The notes under the pieces were generated by a model. That model was given only the letters and a program-made list of their open reading frames with translations, had not been told where the DNA came from and searched no databases. Source: Haliotis asinina (lineage: Eukaryota; Mollusca; Gastropoda; Lepetellida; Haliotidae). Taken from it: a DNA stretch of 64,000 bases. Made by a program: the position numbers and the translations under genes. The stretch is from assembly GCF_037392515.1 (NCBI RefSeq), contig NC_090287.1:12761001-12825000 (forward strand), in the 5' to 3' direction. Positions 36,173 to 47,645 of the stretch are shown here, one piece after another; position 1 is the stretch's first letter; every line of letters starts with the position of its first letter.

Positions 36173-39100
36173 CCATCGTATTGGATCATCATGCATATTA
36201 TTGTGTTGTACAAAAAGCACGCAATATTTAGATCTTAATAATGCCTGTTCACTTTAATACCATATGGCCTGACCTTCTTTTCACATCGTCCTGTTGAAAC
36301 TAAGAATCAAAATATTTTTCCTGAAGATTAATGGAACAATGTCACATACCAACAACCCGGCATGCGACAGTTTTTGATGTATGGAGCAATTGTTTACATT
36401 ACATATATGTCAGGTGTTCCCTGTTTGGAAGCAGTTTGCCTCAAAATTTCAGTTATCAATTTCAGGCAAGTCATGAGGGATAGTAAACCTTTTACTGCAC
36501 CAGTAGCTGAAAGTAGTGCGTATGTCTCAATACATGTAATATAGAGCAAAATATTGTCAAAAGTGTGTGACATTGTGCCTTTTATTATGACGAAGTACAT
36601 GCTCAACAGCCATGGAGGCAGAATGAACAAGTGTGTAAGTGTGAAAATGTAAAGATTTGAGTTTCTGTGTCAACACTGTTAGCAGTTTTGTGTTTCGAGA
36701 CTTTTAAGCTTCTTGGTGTTGAGTTGCTGATCAGCATAGTCAGACAGTCAGTTGCTGCTCCTTATACTGGCAGTCTGGTTTGTACCTTATTCTGTCTGAT
36801 GTCACAGAGAGCCATTCGTCACATCAAGAAGTGCCAAGCGATCCTGCCTAATGCGAGACTAGCCTGTGCACAGGCTGTCGAGATTATAGAAGAAATCAAC
36901 CTGACCTGTGACTTCATGATGTTAGCAGCAAAGTAAGTCATTTGTTTCACTGTAAAACAAAATATATGAGAAACAGCAATACAAACTTTAGTCCAGCTGC
37001 CTATGTCACTCGTAAGGTGACCAAATAGATATGATGGGATAGGTCACTCACTTGGATGACACGTGTCCTCACATATCATTGCTCACACTATTGATCACTG
37101 GATTGACTGTTAGAGCTGGAATATTTCTCATTATGGCATTAAGAGAACCCCAAAACATACCAGTGTTAATGAAAATGATGCTGGCTAGGTATGAGAACAG
37201 TTATCCCATTTAAAGTGTGTGTGTATTTGTAGTTTCAGTCATCAACAATTATCTCATGTGTCTTTTCTTCCTGTAGGGTTGGACGTGCCTTGGTCCTCTC
37301 AGGCAAGAAACCCAACTCAAAGGAGTCTGGCTACAATGTTGTCAACTTCGGGATCAATATGCTGACACCCACAAACAAAACAGATCTGGCAAACAGGTGG
37401 GGTTTACATTACTTTAGTGTATTCACATCATGTAGGCAGTAAGGAAACTCTACAATCCTCTTTAAACTACCTCCAAACACCTGATACAAACACTGCACAT
37501 CACATCCACAACTACACAGCACAAGACAAACACTGCAGATCTAATTCTACACAAGACCTTGGAGATACAGAACACTGCGCTGGACCACACTGCCGACCCT
37601 TATAGAGTACCTACCTCATAGACTAACCACACATCATCCCAAACCATGCAGCACCTTTAACTCACACCAAACATGACGTATATCAACTACATATCTGTTC
37701 AGGATACTATACTACATGAGACAACACCACATTTCATCACAAGCCCTCCTGAAACACCACATGAAATTACTACGCATTGCATGTTACTATCTACACCCTG
37801 TAAAGGCCACATGGCACTCCACAAACCCTCACTAGACACCACACCTAATGACTACACATTGCATCCAACACTGTACATTCTGTCAAAGCAGCGTCGTATC
37901 ACACCACGTCATGCCACACACCACACCACACCACACCACACCACACCACACCACACCACACACCATTCTTTTCTATACCACACCACACTGCATTTCACAC
38001 AGAATATCACACCAGACCACACCGCTCTATACACCACAACATACTATACACCACACCACACCACACCACACCACACCACACCACACCACACCACACCACA
38101 CACCACACACCATTCTTTTCTATACCACACCACACTGCATTTCACACAGAATATCACACCAGACCACACCGCTCTATACACCACAACATACTATACACCA
38201 CACCACACCACACCACACCATTTTATACACCACACCACACCACACCACACCATACTAGACCCCACACTACACTATTCACTATACCACACCACTCTACACT
38301 ATACACACCATACTATACACCACATCACACCACACCACACCATTCTAAACACCATACCATACTATAGACTACACCACACTATACACACCATTCTAGACTC
38401 CACACTATACACCACACTACACCACACTACACTATTCACTATACCACACCACACCACACTATACACACCATACTATACACCACATCACACCACACCACAC
38501 CATTCTAAACACCATACCATACTATAGACTACACCACACTATACACACCATACTAGATTCCACACTATACACCACACTACACCACACTAATCTATACACC
38601 ACACTACACTATACACAAGGCCACACCACAGTATACAGACCATACTAGACACCACACTACACTATTCACTATACCACACCACACCACACTATACACACCA
38701 TACTATAAACCACACCATTCTGTACACCACACTACACTATGCACAACACCATACCACACCACACTACACACACCACACTGCATTATACACTACACTATAC
38801 ACCTTACTATACACCACAACACACTATACACAGCACCTACCCACACACAATACCCACAGCACCATATGTCCAAACACATATCTAACCCCATAGGTCCAAC
38901 ACAACTAACATCCACGTCATACCCCATTACACCTCAGTCCATCTCCTACTGCTTCTACCTACCACCTGGTGTCCTCCGCTGTGATATCGCTGGAATATTG
39001 CTAAAAGCAGCGTAAAACCAAACTCACTCACTCTACCTACCACCTGGTGTCCTCCGCTGTGATATCGCTGGAATATTGCTAAAAGCAGCGTAAAACCAAA

Positions 39101-39977
39101 CTCACTCACTCACTCTACCGACCACCTGGTGTCCTCCACTGTGATATCGCTGGAATATTGCTAAAAGCAGCGTAAAACCAAACTCACTCACTCACTCTAC
39201 CGACCACCTGGTGTCCTCCACTGTGATATCGCTGGAATATTGCTAAAAGCAGCGTAAAACCAAACTCACTCACTCACTCTACCTACCACCTGGTGTCCTC
39301 TGCTGTGATATCGCTGGAATATTGCTAAAAGCAGCGTAAAACCAAACTCACTCACTCACTCTACCTACCACCTGGTGTCCTCCGCTGTCATATCGCTGGA
39401 ATATTGCTAAAAGCAGCGTAAAATCAAACTCACTCACTCTACCTACCACCACCAGTCTACAGCACATCAATCCATACCTACACCTCACAAATACACCCAC
39501 TTCACTCTACATGCTTAAAAAGGAAATGCCACAATGCCACTCACCCTGCTTAATATGAGAACCACATTCCCTTCATGACCTGATGGCATTGCATTTGTGT
39601 CAGTATCACCTTCTCTGTACAGAGGGGCAGTTGGGTAGTCTAGTGGTTAAAGTGTTGGTCATCCCACCAAAGAGCTGGGTTCAATTCCCCACTTGGGTAC
39701 AATGCATGAAGCCCATTTCTGTTGTCCCCCTCCATTCAGTATGAGAACCATATTCTCTTTATAATCTTACAGTATTACATTTGTGTCACTGTCATCTTCT
39801 CTATGTAGGCTCCTGGAGTTGATGGAGATCTACAAGATGGTCTGGAACAAACGCTACCTGCCGGAGCGGGGTCAGAATGACTCTCTACTCATGCTGTCCA
39901 GCCTCCTCAGACAGCTGGTGCCAGACAAGAGCAAGGAGGAACTGGACCACCTCACCAACGCTCAGGAACAACCATAG
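20393..39977 (+). CDS. Ankyrin-repeat protein fused to a GcnA-like GH20 hexosaminidase module (23 exons, 935 aa)
   Basis: Exons: 20393-20489, 21147-21229, 22866-23017, 24317-24447, 24603-24738, 25175-25305, 25534-25673, 25899-26070, 27478-27662, 28576-28686, 29568-29639, 30077-30127, 30296-30360, 31267-31413, 32132-32333, 32755-32801, 33090-33131, 34533-34719, 35086-35221, 35857-35963, 36808-36932, 37277-37396, 39809-39977. All phases agree and the total is 2,808 nt. Residues about 50-240 hold ankyrin repeats (GTLLHYATKANKADIVRALL, NTPLHWAV, GRSPLHEAVRRG). Residues about 240-300 are a Ser/Pro/Gly linker. Residues about 300-446 resemble the GH20 N-terminal alpha/beta domain. From 450, DWPTLHYRGVLLDVS starts a TIM-barrel most like GcnA-type beta-N-acetylhexosaminidases; CPGTAAWNSLAG and the later NWTGKGHLTHLPFSW fit that subfamily. 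A helical C-terminus follows. No signal peptide is visible, suggesting a cytosolic or nuclear protein. The catalytic Asp-Glu position appears to be Asp575-Asp576, so activity is doubtful. Gene model is strong; function is inferred. Confidence 0.88.
21326..21455 (-). mobile_element. tRNA-derived SINE remnant (tRNA-Val-like head)
   Basis: Minus strand reads GTGGGCATAGCTCAGCCGG (acceptor and box A), an anticodon arm with loop CTAACAA (anticodon AAC), and GGGTTCGCGTC in place of box B. The acceptor stem is not closed, so it is not a functional tRNA. Intron 2 of the ankyrin-GH20 gene. Confidence 0.5.
22048..22077. repeat. Interstitial telomere-like (CCCTAA)n tract
   Basis: Four CCCTAA-type units (ccctaaccctaaaccctaac) in intron 2 of the ankyrin-GH20 gene. 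TTAGGG is the ancestral animal telomere unit. Confidence 0.75.
24820..24965 (-). mobile_element. Family A SINE fragment
   Basis: Contains agcaagattccagctatatg, ctggaccagacaatcccgtg and gatccgcgcaattaggaact. Intron 5 of the ankyrin-GH20 gene. Confidence 0.75.
26375..27470. repeat. 30-bp minisatellite (~36 units) ending at the exon 9 acceptor
   Basis: Units of ccatgactgtagggcaccat plus gcctctgtga, uninterrupted for 1.1 kb in intron 8. The 30-bp period keeps frames open on both strands, producing false ORFs of up to 380 residues. The last unit runs to within about 10 bp of the acceptor AG at 27476-27477, so the array occupies the normal polypyrimidine-tract and branch-point zone. Confidence 0.95.
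28848..28980 (+). mobile_element. Family A SINE fragment, first of two adjacent copies
   Basis: From cttgctgacttggttgacaa to attggattgtctggtccaga; it breaks off at the core and the next copy starts at once. Confidence 0.75.
28981..29246 (+). mobile_element. Family A SINE, near full length
   Basis: Runs from cgtgaaggttctgggtagat through gattatttacagaccaccgc to a terminal gtcactcactcactcact. It follows a truncated copy in the same orientation in intron 10 of the ankyrin-GH20 gene. Confidence 0.8.
30597..30741 (+). mobile_element. Family A SINE, 3' half
   Basis: Contains gttgatcactggatggtctg, ccatagagttggaatactgc and a degenerate actcattcact tail. Intron 13 of the ankyrin-GH20 gene. Confidence 0.7.
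31078..31220 (+). mobile_element. tRNA-headed SINE (family B), partly deleted
   Basis: Head ttggttagagtagtgattaa, then gtgtgaagcccatttctggt and atttctggaatgttgctaaa. The anticodon-arm region is shortened. Intron 13, about 50 bp before exon 14. Confidence 0.7.
31736..31898 (+). mobile_element. Family A SINE with internal deletion
   Basis: From tgtttgtcgtaagaggtgac to tggtctggtccagactgagt, then directly gtggcgtaaacg and the actcactaac tail; the gattatttacag block is missing. Intron 14. Confidence 0.7.
32405..32512. repeat. (GGTGAT)n/(GAT)n microsatellite
   Basis: Trinucleotide-like run in intron 15 of the ankyrin-GH20 gene, grading from tggtga mixtures to pure gat. Confidence 0.9.
33132..34532. 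other. Intron 17 of the ankyrin-GH20 gene
   Basis: 1.4 kb of AT-rich sequence; no recognised element or ORF. Confidence 0.45.
35455..35635. repeat. Short degenerate tandem repeat 'catgatttactttccatggttaatga'
   Basis: About six units of 25-35 bp with the phrases tgatttacttt and catggttaatgac in intron 19. Confidence 0.7.
36118..36172. repeat. (ATTG)n microsatellite
   Basis: About 13 tetranucleotide units with one interruption (attgatttattg), in intron 20. Confidence 0.95.
37915..38860. repeat. (CCACA)n-based satellite with higher-order duplications
   Basis: Pentamer-rich block in the last intron of the ankyrin-GH20 gene. A ~138-bp segment (ccattcttttctatacca to atactatacaccaca) occurs at about 37971 and again at 38109; another (accatactatacaccacatc) at about 38307 and 38467. 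The 284-codon His/Thr ORF here is compositional and not a gene. Confidence 0.9.
38950..39445 (+). repeat. Six tandem copies of a SINE family-B tail (78-82 bp each)
   Basis: Each copy has ctaccacctggtgtcctcc, gatatcgctggaatattgct, aaaagcagcgtaaaacc and an (actc)n end, starting near 38957, 39035, 39117, 39199, 39281 and 39363. Only the first contact with the tRNA head is missing; the tail alone was amplified. Confidence 0.9.
39622..39735 (+). mobile_element. tRNA-headed SINE (family B), head portion
   Basis: Box A (GTAGTCTAGTGGTTAAAG), box B (GGTTCAATTCCCC) and gaagcccatttctgttgtcc; tail absent. Ends about 70 bp before the last ankyrin-GH20 exon. Confidence 0.8.
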
Positions 39978-42900
39978 TCGTAGTCTGGTCATCCTTCATC
40001 ATCATCTAATACCCACTCAGTCAGAAACAGTAGACTCAACCTTGCTTACCATGGACTTGACCCAAGATCCACACATACATATGGGATGCACTTTCAACAA
40101 TATCGACATACTTTGTCGTAGCTTGGGAACATCCTCCATGCAATAACAGTTCTATTAATGCTAAAATCATACCTGAGCATGTAGATTCTCACCAATTCAT
40201 TTTCACATTTGAAACAATTGCAGAGCCCCAGATCAACCAAGTTTAACCATTCATTTTATGGTGAGCTAGGTAGATATTTGAATACCTTATGAATTGTTCA
40301 TAATCTGATTGTTTATCAGGGTATTGTCTTCTGATTGCTTTTCTTAATGCAATATTTTTTGTGTGATTGCACAAATTTGTTGTTTATTTTAATTCGCCGA
40401 TGGTAAGGATTAGCAGGTAATGCCAGAAATACCCTGTCAACAGCAGGTCAGTGAAGTTATCAAACTGATCTTGTAGGACAGGGAAAATAATATATACGGA
40501 GAGAAACAAGTAAAGGAACACAGGAAAATTCAAGCTTTAATGTTTTCCAGTCTTCATCACCAGCTTTTGATATAAGTGCTGTGGGAGGAAATGTGAGATA
40601 TAAATATTGAACACTGCCACAAAGTGATGTTCCCTTATTTGTTTCCTTCAGTATATTGCATACATGCAGAATGTTATGACTATTGTAAGAGAATAATGAC
40701 AGTACATTTTCACAAATATGTCTGGGGTCCTGCAACTGAACCAGCAGTCTGTGAGTATTACTAAAAACCTGAATATTTGTAATTTAGGTTAAGCATGCTT
40801 ATGTAAAGAAAATGTTCATAGATCAAAGCCTAATATAACTGCCATACCTCGCTATCTATATTCTTACATCAACATACTCATGTTCACAAATCATTGCATT
40901 ATGACCAGTATACACCAAGGGACGAATACATATAACACAGAGTGTTATAGACTTGAGGACAACAGTCCAGTGATGTCTTCACCTTCATCTTTTTTAATAG
41001 TATATTATTCACCATCATGGTCAGTTTGTTTTGGATTTGTCTGTTTCTGAAAACAAGTGTTGAGATTCGACATTAATGTATGCCTTCTGTACTAAATTAT
41101 GATATAAGCTTTGTGGGAAAAATAGACTGTTACATTGAGCCTGTGATGTGTTAGGATGACTGAAACTAAATTACTATGGTTTTAAGTTATCCCAGTCGTT
41201 TCTCAATAGAGAGGAAATGTACTGAATCTCAGGTTGTGTTTGGGGGATTGAGTCATAATAGTAAAACTTGTGACGCTGAGCTACAGTAGTACTCAGCATG
41301 GTGCCTCTGTGGGTGTCGTCGGGGAAACTTCAATTTAGAAAGTACTGTAAATCAGTTTGATAATGTGCCATGAAATATGGATAATTGACCTCAAATATGT
41401 TTAAATACAAGCACTGATACTTAAAACAGACTGATCAAAGGATTTTTGTGGTTCAGTGAATGTGGGACATATACTTCCTGTCAAAATTCCTGACTCGCCA
41501 GTTTAAATGTAGCCACTTAGTTCTGTTAACTGTCCTGAACTAAATTTTGTAAAATATTCCATACTGTTAAAAGCCACTGTTTCAACATGAACTGATGAAT
41601 TATGAATCAACTTCATAATGTTGAAAAGATTACCGGTATCAGCAAGAGTTCAGTAAATGATAATCAGTTCTTTTGCGCAGTTGACAGATCTTTGCTCCAA
41701 AATATGCAGTTAGATATTTGAAAAAGGATGCTTTTAAGATATATTTTATCATAATGTTTTTGTGTTACAAGGTTTCTGGATATGATTTGACATGTTTAAG
41801 TATATTACTTCAAATCTGGAAAAATGTGATTCCAAAAACAATTGAAAATCTATTCAAATTGAAAGCTACAAGTGAGATGTTGTACGTAATTTTACTAGTA
41901 TCAAATTTCCAGAATATGCTAAATGTTCTTTTTCATTTATTTATATATCATTTCTAACTTCGGAAATGGAAATAGAAGACAGATGATGGGAAAACTGGCC
42001 ATGCGTTAGTTCGTATGGACGAGATACACTAGTTCTGTTTGAACTCTCCAACTCAGCTGTACTACTGAAGCACATGTGGATAGTCGATGGTAAAGAGGAA
42101 ATAGTCAAAAAAAAGGTAGAGAAATCAATGTAACTTCTAGAGTTTTTGTCCTTGGACATTACTGTTTTGATTTACAGTACTTCTGATGGGAATGATAGAA
42201 CTGTCATATATATATTGGGGAAATAGATAAAATATGTATATCATGTACAATCTACATTTTCTTTCACAATTAATCTTTTGAAAGTTTTTGATAATGAAAA
42301 AACAGATTTGAAACACTAGCACCAACTTGCAAAGGAAATTTTAAAAACAAAACAAAATGAAAGTGACTTTATATGTGCCATGTCTTGTTCAAAGGATATA
42401 TAAAAGAACTGTGGGACATTTTCCTTTTCAATCATCCATCATATTATGCACCCTCCTCAAACTTTCTTCCACTGAATTTGTTTCAAAGGAGCTGCCTCAG
42501 CCTATATTTCAATAATACTCTGTAATACATTTAACTTAGCTTGTAAGATGCTTCACAAAGCCCCCTTGAGCAGCTGAACTTGATATCGACACTACACAAA
42601 TGTCAAGTGTATATACTGTTCAAAAACAGTAGGGGAACCTGAACTTTGAAGTGTGGTAGAAAGAAAATGCATCAAGGAACTTAACAATGACATTCATCTT
42701 GTGTATGCAGCATCATTTCACTTTATCACCACATGCAAACACAATGCATGGGTAGCACATGCACAATGTGGGAGCCTCCTACACATGCATGGGGTGTCAT
42801 TATGAATCTTTTCATTTAGGCAGGTCGATAAATCACTGTAGACCATTTTTTTTTGATAATTTTCTTGCATCTGTGCATGATCAGGGTTTTCAGGGTCAAA

Positions 42901-43160
42901 TCACACACTAATGATTGAAAATTGTAAGCCTGAAATTTTCATGTCATACTCAAGTCACCAACAAGGGGGATAACTGAATGAACAGCTTTGCTTTGAATGA
43001 AATCCATGTGGTGATGCATTCTCAAAACATCCATTATTATTGTATCAATATTGGTTTAATCCCATATATCTCCCAATTTCAACAGTCGTACATTGAAAGT
43101 ACAGTTCCCCTACATTTTTTTGAAGAGTATAGTATATACTTGCTGTTGTGACCTAATTCT
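39978..43160. other. 3' flank (possible long 3' UTR) of the ankyrin-GH20 gene
   Basis: AT-rich unique-looking sequence without exon-like ORFs. No canonical AATAAA was found close to the stop codon; one lies at 44215-44220 and another at 45569-45574, too far to assign. Confidence 0.4.
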
Positions 43161-43165
43161 CCTTT

Positions 43166-43322
43166 GGGGTGGCGAGATAGCCAAGTGGCTAAAGCATTTA
43201 CTCATCACACTGTACACCCGGGTTCAATTCCCTACATGGGTAAATGTGTGAAGCCCATTTCGCCATGATGTTGCTAGAACATGTGTTAAAGGTGACCTAA
43301 AACTAAACTAACTCACTCACTC
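43166..43322 (+). mobile_element. tRNA-headed SINE (family B), nearly complete
   Basis: GATAGCCAAGTGGCTAAAGC, GGTTCAATTCCC, gtgtgaagcccatttc, then a tail with ctaactcactcactc. Confidence 0.85.
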
Positions 43323-44983
43323 TTTCTTTTCCCTGTACTTGTACATTAGTTTCAGACCATTCTTTGAAGAGACAAAGTGACCTTCATCAAGTTCAATCTA
43401 CGTTTGGTCTATTAGGTTCAAATATGAAAGCTGATGAATTGATTTTCCAGTACAAGTGAGGAACAGTCTTGTGTGTACTATGTATGCTAAGCTGAAATAT
43501 TTTATTTTCATTCCTTAAGATGTATCTGCCTTGACAAACTGCACTTAGTTACTGATCTTAACTTTGCTATTAGCTACGACTGAGAAAATTGTGAGGTTGT
43601 TTCTTTCTCTTGATACGTGAAGGGCACATTTGGCATTACAGTTTTCTCAGACACATCCTTTCATGGGCAGCATGTTAATTATACATTGCTTGTATTCAGG
43701 CGAGACTTATTTTTATGATGTTATGCTCAAAAGCTACATTTGTTTGAATTAAAAATATTAAATGAAAACACAAATTACATAGTCATTTTGATTTCCTCCT
43801 TAAATAGACAGGGGGGCAGTCTTTTTAGGATACATCTTCTATTTTGAGATCAAGAGTAAATGATTTAGGGGTGGGTTGGTGGTGTCAGTGATTTTCACTC
43901 ATTTTTGCTACTTTGAATGTAGCTAGTACATTTTATCAATTATTTTGAGTTGCAGAATCGTAAATCTAATTTTAAAAGATAACTGGCCTCTGTGATACCC
44001 CTATGGTTACCTGGAGGACCAACTCTGTTGGGGCTTATTGGATTCATTCAGTTCCTTGATTTTTCTTTACTTGAACCCTTGAGAAAAGTCATAATTGTTT
44101 GAAAACAGTCACCTGGGTTTATGTGGGAGGTGATCGCTGTGATATTGATGTTGTTTTGTAAGTGGGAATCCTGCAGTCAACAGGATGAAAATACATGGAT
44201 TTGTTTGTTTGTGGAATAAACCATGTCTGCATGGTTTGAACATGTTCTCCATAGATTTATCATGCCTTTTTTTAGGCAGGGATAGGCACCACATGAAATA
44301 TCTCAATTTAGATTTTATTAACACTTGACCAGTAGTAATTACATTGTTTGTACAGTATTATAATGTTTTCCAGCATGGCTGTCCAAAGCATGTAGTTTGG
44401 AAGATAACATAAATCACTGTCCAGGTTGTGTTAAAAGTCCATTTTGGGCTACATAGTATGCTCAGTAAAGTCCTTTCTTCAAAGTGTGTGCTCCAATACA
44501 GGTAGCTTAGTTGTACTGTTTGAGGCTAGTATTACCCAAATGACCAGTGCCTGTTACTCTGCCCTGTGTATGCAAGTGTTCCTTTTCTTGTGTTTGTTAC
44601 GATTTTGATCTTGAAAGACATTTTGTTGGAAAAGATATTTTGTTATTGTCTGAGCTTTGAACAATGGCTTTCACTTGTCATTCTGTCGGTTTATGAGTCC
44701 TGATCAAATCATAATACATATTTCTGTTGTTGAATCGGGATCTCAGAACAATAAGATATGGTCCATGACATGTCAAAGAGAATTGTCACCATGGTCACAT
44801 TGCCTCCAGTTTAACAGCAAATTCCAGTTATCATTCTTTCTTTACCCATCCTTCAATGAAATATGCATCCTAAACTAATGACTCTCCTAATTATTCAGGT
44901 GGAACTCATCTTAATCACTAGTTTGAAGTGAAATGAAATAACTACCCAACAATCTGTATGCTTTAGTGGCTTCCAGTGTTAAT
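43323..44983. other. Intergenic sequence
   Basis: AT-rich; no gene, repeat array or mobile element recognised. Confidence 0.4.
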
Positions 44984-45180
44984 TGGTGGGATAGTCTAGT
45001 GGTTAATACCTCTGCTGGTCACGCTGCAGGCTTGATTCCCCATATGGGTACAGTCAGAGACCACATAAAAATCTGTTATATCGTCTCTGGTACAATGTAT
45101 GTAGCCCATTTCTGGTGTCCCCTGCTGTGATATTGCTGGAATACTGCTAGAAAAGGCATCAAATCAAACTCACTCATACA
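44984..45180 (+). mobile_element. tRNA-headed SINE (family B) carrying a ~37-bp hairpin insertion
   Basis: Normal family order except that the phrase gggtacaatg is interrupted by a block beginning gtcagagacc and ending cgtctctg, with GTACA on both sides. The inserted block carries inverted 7-mers cagagac and gtctctg. Confidence 0.8.
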
Positions 45181-45714
45181 ATCTTTAGGAAGATGATGTA
45201 AAAATACATGTTGTCATGCTGATTATTTCTTGTTGAACATTCTGTAATCATTTACTGTTGCTTGTACAGAAAACCGGTTTTGTGGACCAAAATGTTGACC
45301 AGTTCATGACAGTTTACTGAGTAACTGTGAACACTACATGCCACCAATGGAGAATTCTCTTGTCTGATTTTGTTTGCATAAAGCACAGGATATCAGTGAT
45401 CAGGTTCCTGTGCAGATGTGATCTGCGTCCATTTGATTGATGTATTACAGTCCAACATCATAATTCAAAGGTTATAATCATGATTATAATCAACTTATTT
45501 CCCCTGTTTGTTTTTTAAGTTTCCACTGAAGTTTGATAAAAGTCAAATGCACTAAATGCATTTCTTGAAATAAAGAGAGTTAATTCTTTTCATTAGAAGC
45601 ACTGCAGAAGTTCAAGCCATGTATATGTCTGCAGTGAAACCTTGCTAGCTCCTATTCTGTTATCTCCATGAAACAGTTTCAGTCTATTTTTGGTCTGATC
45701 TCCATGTCTTGCCT

Positions 45715-45870
45715 TAGATGGTCAGATCGCCCATTAGTTGAAGCATTGATAGTCACCCCGTAGATCAAGGTTTTATTCACCACTTGGGTATGGACCCATG
45801 TCTGTTTCTCAAACTTTTGTCATTTTACTGGAATATTACTAAAGGTGATGTTAAACAAAACTCAGAAATA
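45715..45870 (+). mobile_element. Decayed tRNA-headed SINE (family B)
   Basis: Recognisable only by agtcaccccgtagatcaagg, ccacttgggta, and attttactggaatattacta near the tail. Confidence 0.55.
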
Positions 45871-46244
45871 TTTTCAAAGTTTCTAAAGATTTTTAGTTTT
45901 CAAAGTTCCATTGTCTGATGGCATCAACAGTGGGCAGACTGTCCAAAGGTTCTATATCTTGAAGGTCATCAGAAACTGTCATCTAGCCATATGATGCACT
46001 ATATGGGTTGTGACACCCAACTATATTGAACAGCGAAAGAAACGCAAGTTTCGAGAAAATAAAATCTCAGTTAAGTAAGCGTTTATATTGATGTCTTCTG
46101 TTTAAAAACTTACAAGCAAAACCGTTGTGCTTCTTTTGCTGTTCAGTATGGGACAAAGATCCTGTGGTTTACAAGGTCATAAATCATACATGTTGTATTT
46201 CAAATTTCTCTTTTTCAGCAAATTACACTCTAATATTTTGTTAG

Positions 46245-46350
46245 GATGAGTTCCATCCAGGATTCAAACCTTCTCTCTCAAAATCAGGCAGCTGATAAGA
46301 GCAAGCTCACAGTCAGCCATCTAACCCACTCAGCCAGTGCAGCTTCCACA
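46245..46350 (-). mobile_element. tRNA-like SINE head remnant
   Basis: Minus strand reads CTGGCTGAGTGGGTTAGATGG (box A type) and GGTTTGAATCCTGG (box B). No family-B tail follows. Confidence 0.5.
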
Positions 46351-46879
46351 AAATGGAAGTCTTTACAACTGGTAGTCTAGATCACTTACTTTATGTACCG
46401 TCTGATGTGTAGATTGATGTGGCACCCACAGCAGAAAGCCATGTAGAAAGTGGTGTTGAATATACAATGTGGCTAAGTACTACAGTGTTCTTAGATGTTA
46501 AGACTGAACAAAACAAATGTCCCTCATTATATAGTGTGATTGTGTTAATGCACAATTTACTGTGAAAATATAATTTATGTTACACCGTCTGTAAATTTGA
46601 TGCCCTTTGTTTTGTTGAGTTATGATGCTTTTATGATGTGAAATCTGAAAGTATATTTATTTTTAAATTACAGAAAATTGAAATAGTTTATTTTACTTAC
46701 AATTCACACAATGCAACCTTGTATTTTAACTGAGGTGAAAAAATTAAACAAATGGTGCTTATGTCATTTTGACTTATATGTAACTTAGTGGATGAACACT
46801 TCTCATAAGGAATTTGAAGAAATATTGATTCTTGCTTGTTACTAAGGTCAATCTAATAATCCATTAACAGTTGTAATAT

Positions 46880-47105
46880 GTAAATACCTATGAAGGTCTG
46901 GGGTAGAATAGGCCTATAGCAACCCATGCTTGCCATAAAAGGTGACTGCTTGTTGTAAGAGGTGACCAACGGGAACGGGTGGTCAGATTCACTGACTTGG
47001 TTGACACATGTCATCGGTTCCCAATTGCGCAGATAGATGCTCATGTTGTTGATCACTGGATTGCCTGGTCCAGACTTGATTATTTACAGACCGCCGCCAT
47101 ATATA
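46880..47105 (+). mobile_element. Family A SINE, broken at its tail
   Basis: Complete from tgaaggtctggggtagaata to gaccgccgccatata, then stops where gctggaatattgctgag is expected. That missing tail occurs at 51205-51258. Confidence 0.8.
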
Positions 47106-47329
47106 TTGAGTCAAAAGAGAAACTTCACAAAATGTAATTTTTAAAAATAATGAATACTTTTTCTCTGATGATACATCTATGTATCCGAAATGGGATCCCT
47201 ATCTTTCAACTCTAGAAAAACGTTAGCAAAACCCACTCAAACCCATCCATTTGCCAACGTTAGTGCCAAGTCAGGTTTTGCATGTGCAGTTGATCATGTG
47301 ATCTTCGCATCGAAGTTTTCATTTGTACG

Positions 47330-47645
47330 TGTTCATGGCAAGCCGTTTTCGCATTTATTAAGGATTTACAGATATCTTCAATTGTTTTAAAGATATCTGC
47401 GTTATATTCAAAGATATCAGTAGTGATTTAAGGATATCTGTAAATAAATGAAGATGTGATATCTCTAAATGTTTTAAAGATATCTGCAGAAAAATTGCGA
47501 TCATAGTGTATGTAATTGTATTAGAATTAATTCAAGATATCTGGAATTCAGTTCAGCATATCTGGAATTCAGTTATAGATATCTTGAAATGATTGATACA
47601 TATCCACAAATTTATTACAGATATCTTCAATTCAATTAGAGACGT
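47330..47645 (-). repeat. AGATATCT-array block, inverted copy
   Basis: Its reverse complement matches 49790-50155 nearly base for base (…tatctttaaaacaattgaag…, aataaatgcgaaaacggctt). Palindromic AGATATCT occurs about every 20-35 bp. Confidence 0.85.

Noticed and set aside
37673..38527. 284-codon His/Thr-rich ORF
   Set aside because: CCACA satellite lacks stop codons by composition; it lies in an intron of the ankyrin-GH20 gene.
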